A stretch of 5,362 nucleotides of DNA from DUMJ01 sp964655195 (GCA_964655195.1 CAZZLK010000133.1:1-5362); one strand, 5' to 3'; positions 1 through 5,362 are shown, counted from the stretch's first letter. Numbers and translations: made by a program. Notes: a model not told the origin generated them from the sequence alone.

Positions 1-16
1 TTGGTTTGGTAGACAT
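1..16 (-). CDS. Start of a further operon gene (partial, unidentified)
   Basis: An ATG at 16-14 begins M-S-T-K-P and leaves the window. It follows AAGGAG (31-26) with a 9-nt spacing, and the AA of this motif comes from the TAA stop of the URO-D gene (32-30), so the two genes are 13 bp apart and probably co-transcribed. Five residues are too few to name a product. The initiation signal and spacing resemble those of the other genes here, which is the main support. No terminator lies between it and the URO-D gene, so the operon evidently continues to the left. Confidence 0.5.
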
Positions 17-29
17 AAAAGTTCACTCC

Positions 30-1172
30 TTATCTATATTTTCTTATAGTTTCAACCATAGCCAAGAGATTTTCTATTGGAGTCTGAGGGACTATATAAT
101 TAGAACATCCAACAATAATACCCCCAAATTCCCTGGCAGTATCTATACAATCCAAAGTCTCTTCAATCACCTCATACTTACTCCCAGTATGGAGTGTATG
201 TGAACTAATATTTCCAATAAGAGTGAGACGAGGAAATTGAGACCTTAACTTCTTCAAATCCATCCCTGCTCTACGATCAATCTCATAGTATCCATCTATT
301 CCTGAATCTTCAAATAACTCCTTACCTATGGGCCATAGATTTCCATCGCTCCCAAAAAGATAGAAGAGTCCTAATCTATGGCATAACTCTGTGACCCTTT
401 TAATACCTGGTAAAAGAAATCTTCGAAATACATCAGGAGAATATATCGGGCCCTTATCATTAGCAAGGTCTCCTCCCCCAAATACAAGTTTAACACCAAT
501 GGCTGATAGAAAGTTAATATCTTTAATAGCTTTTTCTACCTGGATATTTATATACCTCTCTATCAAGTCAGGTCTCAAGTATATAGCCTCCAACCATATC
601 GTATCTAAAGGTATCTGAAGCCCCCCCGCAGCTACTCTTAGCGCTCTCCTGTTATTCAATAGTTTTAGAGCCATTAGGACATCGCTAAAGTCTTCGTGAG
701 TGGGATTATACTTTTCTATTTCTTCTTCTTTTTTCTCCAAATCTCTTTCTATATCTTCGAAGGATCTTTCTATTTTAGAGGGGTACTGTTGGACAATTTC
801 AAAAGTCTCAGTGATGGGGTTAAATCTTCTGATGTGCCAATTGTTTTCATCTCCATAGAGAAATGTATACTCATCTATCTTTTTAGCTGGTTTTATAGGA
901 AGTCTCCAGTAAGAAGCACGTACTATATCCATATCCAATATTTCTGCGATTTCAAGGGCATCTTGAAGAGAACGCTGTAAAAATTCTTTATGTGCTTCTT
1001 CACCTTCCCATAATGCTTTAGCCTCTCTCCACTGTTGAATTCCTCCCCCTATATAAGCCTCACGACCTAGCAGTAAAGAAGCTATTTTAGACGAAAAACC
1101 TATATGATATACAGGGATTTTATCCACTTTCTGATGTTTAAAGACATTAAGAACTCTTTCATAAGAGGTCAT
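30..1172 (-). CDS. URO-D superfamily protein, methyltransferase/decarboxylase-like, not HemE
   Basis: This 380-residue cytoplasmic protein has the uroporphyrinogen-decarboxylase TIM-barrel fold, shared by HemE and corrinoid-dependent methyltransferases (MtaA, MtbA, CmuA). Signatures: N-terminal S-Y-E-R-V-L-N-V-F (3-11) with D17-K-I-P20; L-G-R-E-A-Y-I-G-G (35-43); G-G-G-D-L-A (232-237) with G-P-I-Y-S-P-D-V-F-R-R-F-L-L-P (241-255); G-S-D-G-N-L-W-P-I (274-282); G-N-I-S (320-323); and G-G-I-I-V-G-C-S-N (350-358) with T-P-I-E-N (364-368). The N-terminal R-Q-A-G-R porphyrin signature of HemE is absent, arguing against haem synthesis. The H-x-C zinc motif of MtaA/MtbA appears as L272-F-G274, although C356 could match the third ligand. 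An E/K-rich stretch (139-154) is probably an inserted helix. It starts 9 bp after the hydrolase stop; its Shine-Dalgarno (GGAG, 1189-1186) lies in the end of that gene and is rather distant (13 nt), so translation may be coupled. Similar proteins occur beside sugar-type ABC transporters in other bacteria, with reaction unknown. Confidence 0.85.
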   Translation of the reverse strand: MTSYERVLNVFKHQKVDKIPVYHIGFSSKIASLLLGREAYIGGGIQQWREAKALWEGEEAHKEFLQRSLQDALEIAEILDMDIVRASYWRLPIKPAKKIDEYTFLYGDENNWHIRRFNPITETFEIVQQYPSKIERSFEDIERDLEKKEEEIEKYNPTHEDFSDVLMALKLLNNRRALRVAAGGLQIPLDTIWLEAIYLRPDLIERYINIQVEKAIKDINFLSAIGVKLVFGGGDLANDKGPIYSPDVFRRFLLPGIKRVTELCHRLGLFYLFGSDGNLWPIGKELFEDSGIDGYYEIDRRAGMDLKKLRSQFPRLTLIGNISSHTLHTGSKYEVIEETLDCIDTAREFGGIIVGCSNYIVPQTPIENLLAMVETIRKYR

Positions 1173-1181
1173 TAGAATTAA

Positions 1182-2087
1182 TCATCTCCATTTATTTTGG
1201 ATTAATTCAGCCCTTTTATGATATTCCCTAAATGTTTCAAGTTCAAATTCTTTTATAACTCTTGCCAAGGGCCACTCTGGATTATTGGACTCTAGTGTAA
1301 ATATATTCTCCTCAGAGAAAGCTTCGATAGTTATATCTAAACCAAATCTGCGCTGAATTTCAGAGAGCTTCTGAAATTGACCATCTATATGGAATATTTC
1401 CTTCTCTAAGTCGATGACCTTATATGTAATGCTTGACCATCTACTAGTAGAAGAAAGTATTCTACCTGTTTTATCGATTATCTTTGAATGGTGAGTCCTT
1501 ACAGAAGACACAATGTAATAAAAATTACTCCATGCATATACCTGAAGAGGAAATCCTCCATCATAAGCCGAAATCCAAACTACAACTTCTGCCCCCTTAT
1601 CTCCCAAAGTATTCCAGATTGATGGCCATCCTATATCATAACATATAGTTATCCCCAATTTACCAAAATCTGTTTCAAAAACAGACACTTCATTTCCAGG
1701 CTTTACCCTGTAGTCTTCGATCTCTCCTATAGTAGGATGGTATTTATCATATCTACCAATAATTGAACCATCTCTTCCTATCAGCCAGGCAGAATTGTAC
1801 CTCTGTGCATTTCCTATAGGTTCATATCCTCCAATAACTATATAAGACCTGAGTTCTTTTGCTTTTTCAGAGATAGAATTAATAAGGATATCTCTCAGTT
1901 CATCGCTAACTGGCCTCTTAGTTACCCCTGTTTCTAAGAATACCTCTGGGAAACATATTAAGTCCGGCTTTAAAGATTTAGCAACATCGAGTAACTCTAA
2001 AGCCCTTTTAAGATTATCTTCTGGAGATACATTTCTTCGGAATTCTTCGTTAAAGCATGTAGTTGCCACCTTAATCTTTCTTGGCAT
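1182..2087 (-). CDS. Carbon-nitrogen hydrolase (nitrilase superfamily, amidase-like)
   Basis: This 301-residue cytoplasmic enzyme belongs to the nitrilase superfamily, which hydrolyses non-peptide C-N bonds in amides, carbamoyl compounds or nitriles through a Glu-Lys-Cys triad. All three parts are visible: E48 in L-I-C-F-P-E, K115 in R-Y-D-K-Y-H-P, and the nucleophile C149 in I-T-I-C-Y-D. E122 in T-I-G-E-I-E is a candidate for the conserved second glutamate. Supporting motifs are Y-N-S-A (97-100), G-x-I-I-G-R-Y-D-K (107-115), the P-G-N-E-V-x-V-F-E-T-D-F-G-K-L-G stretch (130-145), and E-V-V-V-W-I-S-A-Y (167-175) after the nucleophile. The core fold should end near residue 230, leaving a C-terminal extension of about 70 residues ending W-P-L-A-R-V and a charged helix. 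There is no signal peptide. The position between permease and URO-D genes suggests it processes the imported solute. It may be an omega-amidase, N-carbamoyl hydrolase or simple amidase; true nitrilase activity is less likely from motifs alone. Confidence 0.88.
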   Translation of the reverse strand: MPRKIKVATTCFNEEFRRNVSPEDNLKRALELLDVAKSLKPDLICFPEVFLETGVTKRPVSDELRDILINSISEKAKELRSYIVIGGYEPIGNAQRYNSAWLIGRDGSIIGRYDKYHPTIGEIEDYRVKPGNEVSVFETDFGKLGITICYDIGWPSIWNTLGDKGAEVVVWISAYDGGFPLQVYAWSNFYYIVSSVRTHHSKIIDKTGRILSSTSRWSSITYKVIDLEKEIFHIDGQFQKLSEIQRRFGLDITIEAFSEENIFTLESNNPEWPLARVIKEFELETFREYHKRAELIQNKWR

Positions 2088-2095
2088 AAAAAACA

Positions 2096-2102
2096 CTCCT
2101 TT
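2096..2102 (-). promoter_or_regulatory. Ribosome binding site that decides the hydrolase start
   Basis: AAAGGAG (2102-2096) lies 8 nt before the ATG at 2087-2085. An in-frame GTG at 2096-2094 uses the last G of this motif as its first base, so it cannot be initiated from it. The ATG is therefore the better start, shortening the longest reading frame from 304 to 301 residues. Confidence 0.7.
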
Positions 2103-2117
2103 CTATTTAAGATCTAT

Positions 2118-2951
2118 TTATCTTCCTGTAATACCACTCATAGAAATACCTTGAATAAAATAACGCTGGGCAAATACAAAAAATAATATCACTGGAGCTA
2201 TCATTATTAATGCTCCAGTCATTAGATAATTCCAGCTATAACTTATATATCCCATAAAAGTTCTCAAACCTAAAGCTAAGGTGAATTTATCCTGAGAGTG
2301 AAGATATATAAGAGGATGCATAAAATCATTCCAATCCCAGAGAAATGAATAAATCGAAATTACTATAACTAGAGGAATAGAATTTGGTAATAGAATTTCC
2401 CACCAGATCCTTAAAGTATTTGCTCCATCTACTCTAGCAGCTTCATCATATTCCATAGGGATACCACGAAAGAACTGCCTACTCATAAATATCAAAAAGG
2501 CGCTTCCAAAGAAAGAATGAACTGTTAAGGGGAGAAAGGTGTTAACCCAACCTAACATACGGTACAAAATAAACATAGGTATGATAGTTACTATCCCGGG
2601 GAGCATCATAGTGGAGATACAAATCATAAAGAGAATATCTCTGCCAGGGAAGTGTAACCTGGCAAAAGCATAACCTATCAATAGATTACTAAATAATCTT
2701 CCAATAAGGCATATTGAGGTTATAATGACAGAATTTTTTAGAAATGTAAAAAATGGTACTATTTGCCAAACTTTTATATAGTTTTCCCACGCTACAGGTT
2801 TTGGGATTAAAGCTGGAGGGAAGACTACCTCTGCTCCAGATACTTTCAATGATGTAGAAATAACTATAAAGAGCGGAAAAACCATTAACATCCCTCCAGT
2901 ACATACTAATATCCACTTTATAATACCTGAAAATGTTAGATTCTTAAGCAT
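2118..2951 (-). CDS. ABC transporter permease, MalG/UgpE-type (second membrane subunit)
   Basis: This 277-residue inner-membrane protein pairs with the preceding permease to form the channel. About six membrane segments are visible near residues 12-33, 73-95, 106-130, 140-156, 192-208 and 242-264. The EAA loop is complete: D169-E170-A171-A172, D175-G176, I186 and L188-P189. Further MalG-group marks are S32-T33-S34-L35-K36 after the first helix, the N-Y-I-K-V-W stretch near 57-62 that opens the periplasmic part, N73-S74 at the second helix, and the C-terminal Q-R-Y-F-I-Q-G-I (262-269) followed by S-G-I-T-G-R. The ATG lies 10 nt after AGGAGG (2967-2962). The stop is 30 bp before the preferred start of the hydrolase gene. 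Family and length are normal; only the ligand is unknown. Confidence 0.93.
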   Translation of the reverse strand: MLKNLTFSGIIKWILVCTGGMLMVFPLFIVISTSLKVSGAEVVFPPALIPKPVAWENYIKVWQIVPFFTFLKNSVIITSICLIGRLFSNLLIGYAFARLHFPGRDILFMICISTMMLPGIVTIIPMFILYRMLGWVNTFLPLTVHSFFGSAFLIFMSRQFFRGIPMEYDEAARVDGANTLRIWWEILLPNSIPLVIVISIYSFLWDWNDFMHPLIYLHSQDKFTLALGLRTFMGYISYSWNYLMTGALIMIAPVILFFVFAQRYFIQGISMSGITGR

Positions 2952-2973
2952 CTTAACTATACCTCCTAATCAA

Positions 2974-3879
2974 TTACTCTACTTCATAGTAAATCCAGTA
3001 CTGACCCAACTTAAATTGAAGTATCGTCAGTAAGAGAAGAATTAAGAAAAGTATCCATGCTAGTGAAGATGCATAACCCATCTTGAAGTAACTAAATGCA
3101 TTATTATAGAGGTGGAGGACATAAAAAAGGGTGGAGTTTTCTGGTCCCCCTCCTGTAGCTATATATGCACTTGTAAATACCTGAAATGTTCCTATAATAC
3201 TGGTCACTATATTGAAGAAAATTATAGGGGTTAACATCGGTAGAGTGATATATCTGAAACAGGCAAAATTTCCACCCCCATCAATCCTGGTGGCTTCATA
3301 AAGCTGCTCTGGAATACCCTTCAATGCTCCAAGGAACAGAGGAAGACTTCCCCCTACTCCCCATAATCCTAAAAAAGCTAGCGTAATCTTTGAGGTTTTA
3401 GGGTCCTGCAGCCATAGCACTTTAGGTAACCCAAGAGATGTAAGTACCCAGTTAACTATTCCATATTCTGGATTAAACATATACATCCATATAAGGGTAG
3501 ATGCTACCCCTGGAAGTATGGAGGGTATAAAATATACAGATCTTAGAGCTTGGGTGAATTTAGAGTCATGCCTCAAAGCATTTGAGATTAAGATTATCAG
3601 GAAGAGGTTCATAGGGACCACTAAAGCAGTATAATAACCAGTATTATAGAGAGACTTTATAAAAAGTTCGTCCCTGTAGAAAGCATTTATATAATTTTTA
3701 AGACCTATAAATCTTGGTGGAGTAAGGCTATCCCATTCGGTAAAAGAAAAGATAAATGAGGCTATTATTGGACCTGCAGTAAAAACTATAAAACCAAATA
3801 ACCATAAACCTACTATCAAGTATCCATACAGCATTTCTTCTCTTGCAAGTGCAGATCTTTTTCTTCTAATAGATTTCAC
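2974..3879 (-). CDS. ABC transporter permease, MalF/UgpA-type (first membrane subunit)
   Basis: This 301-residue inner-membrane protein is one half of the import channel. It starts at a GTG with a good ribosome binding site. A basic cytoplasmic tail (K2 to R13, with R5-R6-K7-R8) precedes about six membrane segments near residues 17-44, 83-102, 114-135, 166-187, 217-238 and 270-289. Between segments four and five is the EAA loop that docks onto the ATPase: E195-A196-T197, G201, I211 and L213-P214, matching E-A-x-x-x-x-G-x(9)-I-x-L-P. Other family signatures are the Pro-rich N-terminal segment near A35-G36-P37 and A-T-G-G-G-P-E-N-S-T (241-250), characteristic of the UgpA/MsmF-like group. The second permease starts 22 bp downstream. 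MalF itself has extra N-terminal helices that are absent here, so it is closer to UgpA/LacF. The transported substrate cannot be assigned. Confidence 0.93.
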   Translation of the reverse strand: MKSIRRKRSALAREEMLYGYLIVGLWLFGFIVFTAGPIIASFIFSFTEWDSLTPPRFIGLKNYINAFYRDELFIKSLYNTGYYTALVVPMNLFLIILISNALRHDSKFTQALRSVYFIPSILPGVASTLIWMYMFNPEYGIVNWVLTSLGLPKVLWLQDPKTSKITLAFLGLWGVGGSLPLFLGALKGIPEQLYEATRIDGGGNFACFRYITLPMLTPIIFFNIVTSIIGTFQVFTSAYIATGGGPENSTLFYVLHLYNNAFSYFKMGYASSLAWILFLILLLLTILQFKLGQYWIYYEVE

Positions 3880-3891
3880 TTTTCCCTCCTT
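3880..3891 (-). promoter_or_regulatory. Ribosome binding site supporting the GTG start of the first permease
   Basis: AAGGAGG (3891-3885) lies 5 nt before a GTG at 3879-3877. The next in-frame ATG is at codon 16 and would remove the basic N-terminal tail and run into the first membrane helix, so the GTG is preferred. The site begins 4 nt after the stem-loop at 3896-3933, so the hairpin could affect ribosome access. Confidence 0.65.
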
Positions 3892-3895
3892 ATTA

Positions 3896-3933
3896 AAGTG
3901 GGTAGATAGGTTATTTCCCCTACCTACCCACTT
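3896..3933 (-). promoter_or_regulatory. Stem-loop between the binding-protein and permease genes
   Basis: The minus-strand transcript can form a 15-bp stem, AAGTGGGTAGGTAGG paired with CCTATCTACCCACTT, containing one G-U wobble and closing on an 8-nt loop (GGAAATAA). It starts 11 nt after the stop codon of the binding-protein gene. Only a broken run (TTTAATAA) follows, so it is not a clean intrinsic terminator. Hairpins here are known from other binding-protein-dependent operons such as malE-malF, where they protect the upstream mRNA from 3' decay or cause partial termination, giving more binding protein than permease. The single non-Watson-Crick position is a G-U pair only in the minus-strand RNA; in plus-strand RNA it would be an A-C mismatch, which agrees with the operon direction. 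Structure seen directly; role inferred. Confidence 0.75.
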
Positions 3934-3944
3934 ACTGTTTATAG

Positions 3945-5213
3945 TTAGAATATTGGGGTGAGCTTTATACCCTTTACCTCTTCGTCAATTCTTCTGGCTG
4001 CCTCTTTAGCATCGTATCTACCATTCCATAGCCCCTCTAATACAGAACTGATCTTCTGATTAACTTCCGCCCAACCCGGAACATACCAATAAGGACGGAA
4101 ACCATATTTCACCATCGTATCTATAAAGGTCTCTTTGAAGTGTTCAGGTTTCTTGGTCTCAGGCTGAGCAAGTGGTCCTAGAGATATTCTGGCGGGGAAC
4201 CATACTCCTGCCCTAGCCATTGCCATTTGTGTTTCATCTTTTATAAACCAGCTTATTACTTTAAACGCTGCTTCAGGATTTTTAGTGCCTTTCACTATGG
4301 CAAACCCTTGCCCGCCAGAAATCTGTACCTGACGAACACCCTTAGGAATGGGGGCAGTATCCCAATTTTTTACCGGAACTCCAGGTTTATGGAGATAAGA
4401 TATCGCTCCTATCCACATATGTTGCATAGGAATTATCCCTGCTGCGAAGGGAAGAGTTCCTGCTGCTTGTTGAGAAATTGTAGCTAATTCTGCAGCTGTA
4501 GGAGATATTCCTTCCTTACATAAATCGGCAAGAATCTGTAAGGCTTTTATTGAACTTGGATGACTAAATTGGGTCTTAGTTAGTTTAGTATCATAGTACG
4601 GAAGCCCGCCAAGAGCGGAGTATATATCATATAACCTGTGCAAACTCCTAGAGAAATCAAAGCCGTATCTGCTTACTGTTTTTAGTTTTCTTGCCATTTC
4701 TAGTAGATCGTTAACTGTCCAGTCTACAGTAGGGTACTTTAGTCCTGCTTTATTAAATTCATCCTTATTGTAATAAATTCCATCTGGCCCTATATCTATT
4801 GGAAAGGCATAAAGTTGTCCTTTTACTTTATATGCCTGAACTCTAGATGGATATATATCGTTTAACTTGTTTCGGATCTCTGGATACTTTTTTAAATACG
4901 GATCTAACGGAAGAAGTAATCCTCTGGAGATATATTCTGGAGCAACATCAGAAGGGACAGAAACCACATCAGGTGGTGTTCCTCCAGCAACCATAGTAAT
5001 AAGTTTCTGTCTCATCTCTCCGTAAGGAGTAAAAATGTGTTCTACTTCAATATCCGGATTTGCCTTCTCAAACTCTTCAAAGGCTTTCTTAAAGAACGGT
5101 TCCCACAGCTCCGGAGCATTAAAGAAGTTTAAAAAAGTTACCTTTGTCTTAGAAAAGGCAATAGAAGGTAACACCAACAATACCAAACTCATAATCACTA
5201 TAAATCTTTTCAT
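3945..5213 (-). CDS. ABC transporter solute-binding protein, family 1 (CUT1, sugar-type)
   Basis: This 422-residue protein captures the ligand in the periplasm and delivers it to the two permeases encoded next. It begins with a signal peptide: K2-R3, a hydrophobic core over residues 4-19, and a likely cut after S-I-A-F-S near residue 21. There is no lipobox cysteine, so it should be a free periplasmic protein. The mature part has the family-1 fold signatures: an opening beta strand (VTFLNF, 25-30), A-G-G-T-P-P-D-V-V (76-84), the hinge-region motif Y-A-F-P-I-D-I-G-P-D-G-I-Y-Y-N-K (135-150), and G-G-Q-G-F-A-I (300-306) followed by K-N-P-E-A-A (311-316), typical of MalE/UgpB-like proteins. The length is normal for the family. 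Aromatic residues such as W267, W339, W377 and W381 could stack on a sugar-like ligand, but this is inference. The family call is firm; the ligand is unknown, and nitrogen-containing or methylated compounds are possible given the enzymes downstream. Confidence 0.92.
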   Translation of the reverse strand: MKRFIVIMSLVLLVLPSIAFSKTKVTFLNFFNAPELWEPFFKKAFEEFEKANPDIEVEHIFTPYGEMRQKLITMVAGGTPPDVVSVPSDVAPEYISRGLLLPLDPYLKKYPEIRNKLNDIYPSRVQAYKVKGQLYAFPIDIGPDGIYYNKDEFNKAGLKYPTVDWTVNDLLEMARKLKTVSRYGFDFSRSLHRLYDIYSALGGLPYYDTKLTKTQFSHPSSIKALQILADLCKEGISPTAAELATISQQAAGTLPFAAGIIPMQHMWIGAISYLHKPGVPVKNWDTAPIPKGVRQVQISGGQGFAIVKGTKNPEAAFKVISWFIKDETQMAMARAGVWFPARISLGPLAQPETKKPEHFKETFIDTMVKYGFRPYWYVPGWAEVNQKISSVLEGLWNGRYDAKEAARRIDEEVKGIKLTPIF

Positions 5214-5216
5214 AAA

Positions 5217-5227
5217 ACATCACCTCC
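5217..5227 (-). promoter_or_regulatory. Ribosome binding site of the solute-binding protein gene
   Basis: GGAGGTGAT matches the anti-Shine-Dalgarno over nine bases, with 9 nt between GGAGG and the ATG at 5213-5211. It is among the strongest initiation signals in the window, as expected for the most abundant protein of an ABC importer. It fixes the start: the closer ATG at 5220-5218 overlaps the site itself and is in another frame. Confidence 0.75.
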
Positions 5228-5269
5228 AAAAAAGTTTATTTCTAAAATTTTAAAAGCTAGAGCTTCATA

Positions 5270-5290
5270 TTAAGGGCTTACTTCAATCAA
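5270..5290 (-). other. Possible six-codon leader reading frame with a strong ribosome binding site
   Basis: A TTG at 5290-5288 sits 9 nt after a GGAGG (5304-5300), which is part of GGAGGTGAT, a near-perfect match to the 16S 3' end. From this TTG the frame reads Met/Leu-I-E-V-S-P and stops at TAA (5272-5270). The same 11-mer, GGAGGTGATGT, recurs at 5227-5217 ahead of the binding-protein gene with the same 9-nt spacing to its ATG. Beyond the TAA the frame stays open for 19 more codons and ends in a TGA at 5212-5210, which overlaps the ATG of the binding-protein gene. It could be a leader peptide, the remnant of a decayed small gene, or chance. The initiation signal is clearly visible; that the peptide is made is inference. 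Confidence 0.25.
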
Positions 5291-5296
5291 ATTACA

Positions 5297-5362
5297 TCAC
5301 CTCCTCCTAGGACTTCCACAGGAATTTCTTGTAATCAGTTTAGGCTGTAACACAATATCCTG
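5297..5362 (-). CDS. LacI-family transcriptional regulator, C-terminal end (partial)
   Basis: Only the last 21 codons and the TGA stop are inside the window; the rest lies beyond the right edge. The readable peptide is QDIVLQPKLITRNSCGSPRR plus one more Arg. The pattern hydrophobic-L-x-P-x-L-I-x-R-x-S-C-G is the usual ending of LacI/GalR-family effector-binding domains (compare L-P-x-x-L-V-V-R-E-S). Family members are dimeric DNA-binding repressors or activators that respond to the ligand of the neighbouring transport genes. It lies on the same strand 83 bp upstream of the solute-binding protein gene, the usual place for the local regulator of a sugar-type ABC cassette. The final SPRRR is odd: the Arg codons AGG AGG AGG are also the core of a strong Shine-Dalgarno that runs into the stop codon. 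The call rests on a short tail and on context; no DNA-binding domain is visible. Confidence 0.7.
   Translation of the reverse strand, partial: QDIVLQPKLITRNSCGSPRRR

Larger units (their letters stand above)
5214..5296 (-). promoter_or_regulatory. Leader region between the regulator and binding-protein genes
   Basis: This 83-bp spacer is the longest gap in the window and the likeliest place for control of the transport genes. It contains the dyad AAGCT-CT-AGCTT (5265-5254) and the perfect AT palindrome TAAAATTTTA (5252-5243). A TAAAAT (5252-5247) could be a -10 element, but the best upstream -35 candidate, TTAATA (5273-5268), is weak and only 15 bp away. No CG-centred palindrome typical of a LacI-family operator is present. 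The real promoter and operator may therefore lie upstream of the regulator gene, outside the window. The function is inferred from position. Confidence 0.3.

Noticed and set aside
391..980. Plus-strand open frames of 75 and 94 codons
   Set aside because: They lie antisense within the URO-D gene, have low-complexity or irregular composition and resemble no family; they are shadows of the real gene.
2094..2096. GTG as the start of the hydrolase gene, giving 304 residues
   Set aside because: The GTG overlaps the last base of the AAAGGAG ribosome binding site; the ATG at 2087-2085 has proper 8-nt spacing.
2689..2916. A second minus-strand frame of 75 codons inside the second permease
   Set aside because: It is an alternative frame of a gene with complete family motifs and has no ribosome binding site of note.
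4227..4487. Plus-strand open frame of 86 codons
   Set aside because: It is antisense to the well-supported binding-protein gene and shows no domain-like pattern.
5243..5252. Perfect palindrome TAAAATTTTA as an operator
   Set aside because: It is pure A/T in an AT-rich spacer, where such palindromes are expected by chance; no second copy was seen.
5312..5322. Inverted repeat TTCC-TGT-GGAA as an operator
   Set aside because: The arms are only 4 bp and it lies within codons for the conserved R-N-S-C-G tail of the regulator, which explain the sequence.
1..5362. Mobile elements, CRISPR arrays, tRNA or rRNA genes
   Set aside because: No transposase-like gene, terminal inverted repeats, regularly spaced repeats or cloverleaf-like sequence was noticed; the window is almost fully coding on one strand.

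Overview
The window is about 5.4 kb of AT-rich bacterial DNA with every supportable gene on the minus strand, so it reads from right to left as one tightly packed operon. Ribosome binding sites are strong (several GGAGG or GGAGGTGAT), and AGA, ATA and CTA codons appear freely. The solute-binding protein has a classical signal peptide with no lipobox cysteine. This suggests a low-GC, possibly thermophilic bacterium, more likely with an outer membrane (Thermotogota-, Dictyoglomota- or Atribacterota-like) than a typical Firmicute. The placement is only an inference; no rRNA or marker gene is present.

Layout in transcription order: (1) 5362-5297, the last 21 codons of a LacI-type regulator, cut by the window edge. 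(2) 5296-5214, an 83-bp gap holding a second strong Shine-Dalgarno, a possible six-codon reading frame and AT-rich dyads. (3) 5213-3945, a periplasmic family-1 (CUT1) solute-binding protein. (4) 3933-3896, a 15-bp stem-loop between the binding protein and the permeases. (5) 3879-2974 and 2951-2118, two six-helix permeases, both with an intact EAA loop. (6) 2087-1182, a nitrilase-superfamily carbon-nitrogen hydrolase with its Glu-Lys-Cys triad. (7) 1172-30, a uroporphyrinogen-decarboxylase (URO-D) superfamily protein that is not a HemE. (8) 16-1, the first five codons of another gene with its own ribosome binding site. Spacers from the first permease to the last gene are 9-30 bp.

Taken together this looks like a regulated uptake-and-processing cassette. 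The binding protein captures a small solute, the two permeases import it (their ATPase is not encoded here), and the two cytoplasmic enzymes act on it or on a derivative. CUT1 transporters usually carry sugars or polyols, but an amidase-like enzyme next to a URO-D/methyltransferase-like protein hints at a nitrogen-containing or methylated ligand. The substrate cannot be read from the sequence. The most notable points are this enzyme pairing, the unusual active-site signature of the URO-D protein, the stem-loop after the binding-protein gene, and the duplicated translation-initiation signal ahead of that gene.
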